Below are positions 52,613-54,309 of a stretch of 54,309 bases of DNA, piece by piece. Origin of the DNA: Fidelibacterota bacterium (GTDB lineage Bacteria > Fidelibacterota > Marinisomatia > Marinisomatales > TCS55); contig JAPYRG010000009.1 of assembly GCA_029936965.1 (NCBI GenBank), positions 1 through 54,309 on the forward strand. The letters run 5' to 3'. Position 1 is the first letter of the stretch, and each line of letters starts with the position of its first letter. The notes under the pieces were generated by a model. It ran no database searches, had not been told where the DNA came from, and saw only the letters and a list, made by a program, of their open reading frames with translations. The translations under genes and the position numbers were made by a program.

Positions 52613-54309
52613 CTATTGTAACCAATTATTATCAAGATTAGTAATCTTAATGGAACCATCTTCATCATAATAGGTCCAATCTTCATCAAAGCTTCCCCAA
52701 AATGTTGGATTACCATCTGAAAGAATCTGGCCTACAAATGTACCATTTCTAAATTCACCTATATATTTAAATCCATTTGCATGAGCATATATTCCTTGAT
52801 CATGATATATACCTTCTCTTAATCCGCCAACATATTTTGAACCATCAGCAAAATTGACTGTGCCTTCACCGGTTAATTTTTTACCATCTCTCCATTCTCC
52901 TGTCCATTTATCTCCTTCAGAATACGTTAATGTACCAATCCCATGTCTTTCCCCATCTTTAAACTCACCTTTATATTGTTGTCCATTAGGATACAAATAC
53001 TTGCCATAACCGTTTCGCTCGCCATCTTTAAAATCGCCAATGTATTGTTTGCCATCAGCATAAATAAAAGTTCCACGTCCATTCCTCTCGCCATATTTAA
53101 AATCACCAATGTATTGTTTGCCGTCAGGATATGTATACGTTCCACGTCCATGTCTTTCCCCATCCTTAAATTCACCTACATATTGTTTACCATCAGGGTA
53201 AGTATATGTTCCAAGACCATTATACTCTCTATATGAATATTCACCTAAATAAGTTGAACCATCTGGATTCTTGATGGTGCCGTGGCCAGCTACCTTCTTT
53301 CCTTCTTTCCATTCTCCTATCCATTTATTTCTATCTGAATAAGTATATGTCCCTTTTCCTTCATATTCACCATTGATTAATGATCCTTCATACATTGATC
53401 CATCTGTATATTTAATTGCCCCTTTTCCATTTACCCTTTTATCATCTTTCCATTCTCCTTCCCAATGTATTCCATCAGAATATGTGTGGGCACCAACTCC
53501 ATTATATGATCCATCTGTATATTCACCCACATATTTGGATCCATCTTCGTAATTTATTGTTCCTTTACCAGTTAGTTTATCTCCGTCTTTCCATTCTCCT
53601 TCCCAATTTTCATCATTCTCATATTTGAGCGTGCCTTCACCATTATATTTTTTTCCGTCTTTCCATTCTCCTTCCCAATTTTCCCCATCAAAATAAGTAA
53701 ATATTCCATAACCATTTCGTTCTCCGTCTTTGTGGTCACCCACATATTTCGAACCATCTGGATACTTTAATATACCATTTCCATCCATTTTACCTTTTTT
53801 ATAACCACCTGTCCATTCTTTTCCATCATTATACTTAATTGTACCTTGACCATTAAACTTCTGTCCTTTTATCCATTCTCCTTCCCACTGTTTTCCATCA
53901 ATGTAAGAAAATATTCCTTCACCATCATATAAGCCGGCACTAAAAAAACCTACATACTTGGAACTATCAGGATAAATTAACTTTCCCTGTCCACTATATT
54001 CATTATTTACAAATTCTCCGATATATTTCTTCCCATCCGCAAGGTACAATGTCCCAGAACCAATTCTTTTACTATCCTCCAATGGGCCTGTATATTTGGA
54101 ACCATCACTGTAGTTTACAGTCCCCGCTCCAGTTAACTTATCTCCATCTATCCATTCGCCACTCCACTGATCACCATTTGCATATGTATAGGTCCCTTTT
54201 CCATTATACTTACTGTCTCTGAACTCGCCTACATACTTGGAACTATCAGGATAAATTAACTTTCCCTGTCCACTATATTCATTATTTACAAATTCTCCGA
54301 TATATTTCT
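52613..54309 (-). CDS. MORN-repeat protein, N-terminus beyond window edge
   Basis: The minus-strand frame is open to the last base (565 codons plus two bases); a TTG at 54082 is only an internal Leu codon, not the start. About 23 MORN repeats of 23 or 24 residues (KYVGEFKDGERHGRGTYTYP-type) fill it up to a short non-repeat tail (WGSFDEDWTYYDEDG). Repeats alternate between Tyr-type (xYxGEF) and Trp-type (xWxGEWKDGK). MORN repeats bind lipids or act as rigid beta-spacers; bacterial examples are poorly understood. No catalytic domain is visible in the part present. Signal peptide status is unknown since the start is missing. Confidence 0.92.
   Translation of the reverse strand, partial: KYIGEFVNNEYSGQGKLIYPDSSKYVGEFRDSKYNGKGTYTYANGDQWSGEWIDGDKLTGAGTVNYSDGSKYTGPLEDSKRIGSGTLYLADGKKYIGEFVNNEYSGQGKLIYPDSSKYVGFFSAGLYDGEGIFSYIDGKQWEGEWIKGQKFNGQGTIKYNDGKEWTGGYKKGKMDGNGILKYPDGSKYVGDHKDGERNGYGIFTYFDGENWEGEWKDGKKYNGEGTLKYENDENWEGEWKDGDKLTGKGTINYEDGSKYVGEYTDGSYNGVGAHTYSDGIHWEGEWKDDKRVNGKGAIKYTDGSMYEGSLINGEYEGKGTYTYSDRNKWIGEWKEGKKVAGHGTIKNPDGSTYLGEYSYREYNGLGTYTYPDGKQYVGEFKDGERHGRGTYTYPDGKQYIGDFKYGERNGRGTFIYADGKQYIGDFKDGERNGYGKYLYPNGQQYKGEFKDGERHGIGTLTYSEGDKWTGEWRDGKKLTGEGTVNFADGSKYVGGLREGIYHDQGIYAHANGFKYIGEFRNGTFVGQILSDGNPTFWGSFDEDWTYYDEDGSIKITNLDNNWLQ
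53949..54030. repeat. 82-bp perfect direct repeat, copy 1 (in MORN gene)
   Basis: An 82-base segment identical to 54228-54309, offset by 279 bases = 93 codons. That equals four MORN units (23+23+24+23), so the repeat preserves frame. Perfect identity at silent positions shows a recent duplication or gene conversion within the gene. Confidence 0.95.
54228..54309. repeat. 82-bp perfect direct repeat, copy 2, at window end
   Basis: Second copy of the repeat, running to the final base. The real identical stretch may extend beyond the window. Sequence ends inside it, a common place for short-read assemblies to stop, so the true number of copies is uncertain. Confidence 0.95.

Noticed and set aside
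52613-54309. Regular repeats that could look like a CRISPR array or satellite DNA
   Set aside because: The period (69-72 bases) keeps an open reading frame and encodes MORN units; there are no unique spacers and no cas genes.
1-54309. tRNA, rRNA, riboswitch, transposase or integrase genes
   Set aside because: Reading the intergenic stretches by eye showed no cloverleaf, conserved rRNA segment, riboswitch core or mobile-element enzyme; nearly all sequence is accounted for by protein genes. A covariance-model search would be needed to exclude small RNAs.

Overview
The window is a gene-dense, AT-rich stretch (roughly 30% GC by eye) with about 50 protein genes. I see no rRNA, tRNA, insertion sequence, phage gene or CRISPR array. 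Gene content points to a diderm, free-living, probably marine heterotroph of the FCB group. Markers are a YceI protein, a LolB-like lipoprotein, a BatA-like membrane protein, a YfhO-family membrane protein, two sodium:solute symporters and sulfated-glycan enzymes. Candidatus Marinimicrobia (SAR406) is my best guess, but that is inference from gene mix and base composition and needs a phylogeny of HflX, RsmB, Fmt or HolA. Both window edges cut through genes: a membrane-anchored arylsulfotransferase at the left and a MORN-repeat gene at the right. The right edge lies inside a perfect 82-bp direct repeat.

Left third (1-21107), metabolism and lipids. A 5'-complete, 3'-cut arylsulfotransferase gene on the minus strand is divergent from a plus-strand run of DUF1214, DUF1254, a short-chain dehydrogenase and a group II PLP decarboxylase. 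Then comes a minus-strand pair, a b561-like four-helix protein and YceI. Next are a saccharopine-dehydrogenase-like reductase and an SMP-30/strictosidine-synthase-like propeller (plus), facing an ACAD10/11-like acyl-CoA dehydrogenase with its aminoglycoside-phosphotransferase-like kinase partner (minus). After these lie a sodium symporter, a DUF255/YyaL thioredoxin-fold lipoprotein, a tiny unknown ORF and a dicarboxylate/glutamate symporter. A minus-strand group (SDR, alpha/beta hydrolase, alpha-oxoamine synthase, an acetoacetate-decarboxylase-like protein, a diacylglycerol-kinase-family protein) could make and phosphorylate a sphingoid-type or other amino-ketone lipid.

Middle (21108-34483), a minus-strand housekeeping run. 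Reading in the direction of transcription: flippase, YfhO protein, orphan histidine kinase, yajC, def, fmt, rsmB, a PASTA-only membrane protein, a dolichol/phytol-kinase-like protein, a BatA-like von Willebrand protein, and hflX. It ends at a strong 12-bp hairpin. Several start and stop codons overlap, so much of it is probably co-transcribed. Beyond the hairpin is a roughly 300-bp stretch with a decayed-looking ORF.

Surface glycan region (30593-41094). A flippase, a YfhO protein, four glycosyltransferases, a methyltransferase and two PAPS-type sulfotransferases, on both strands, suggest synthesis of a sulfated, lipid-linked or exported surface glycan.

Right part (41102-54309), a minus-strand envelope and regulation run. 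Reading in the direction of transcription: MORN protein, small unknown, LpoA/branched-chain-type periplasmic binding protein, pgeF, uppP, a PutP-like symporter, holA, ECF sigma factor, its anti-sigma factor, a GAF-GGDEF cyclase, a TPR lipoprotein and a LolB-like lipoprotein. It then runs into the glycosyltransferases. Peptidoglycan precursor recycling, lipoprotein handling and envelope stress control sit together here.
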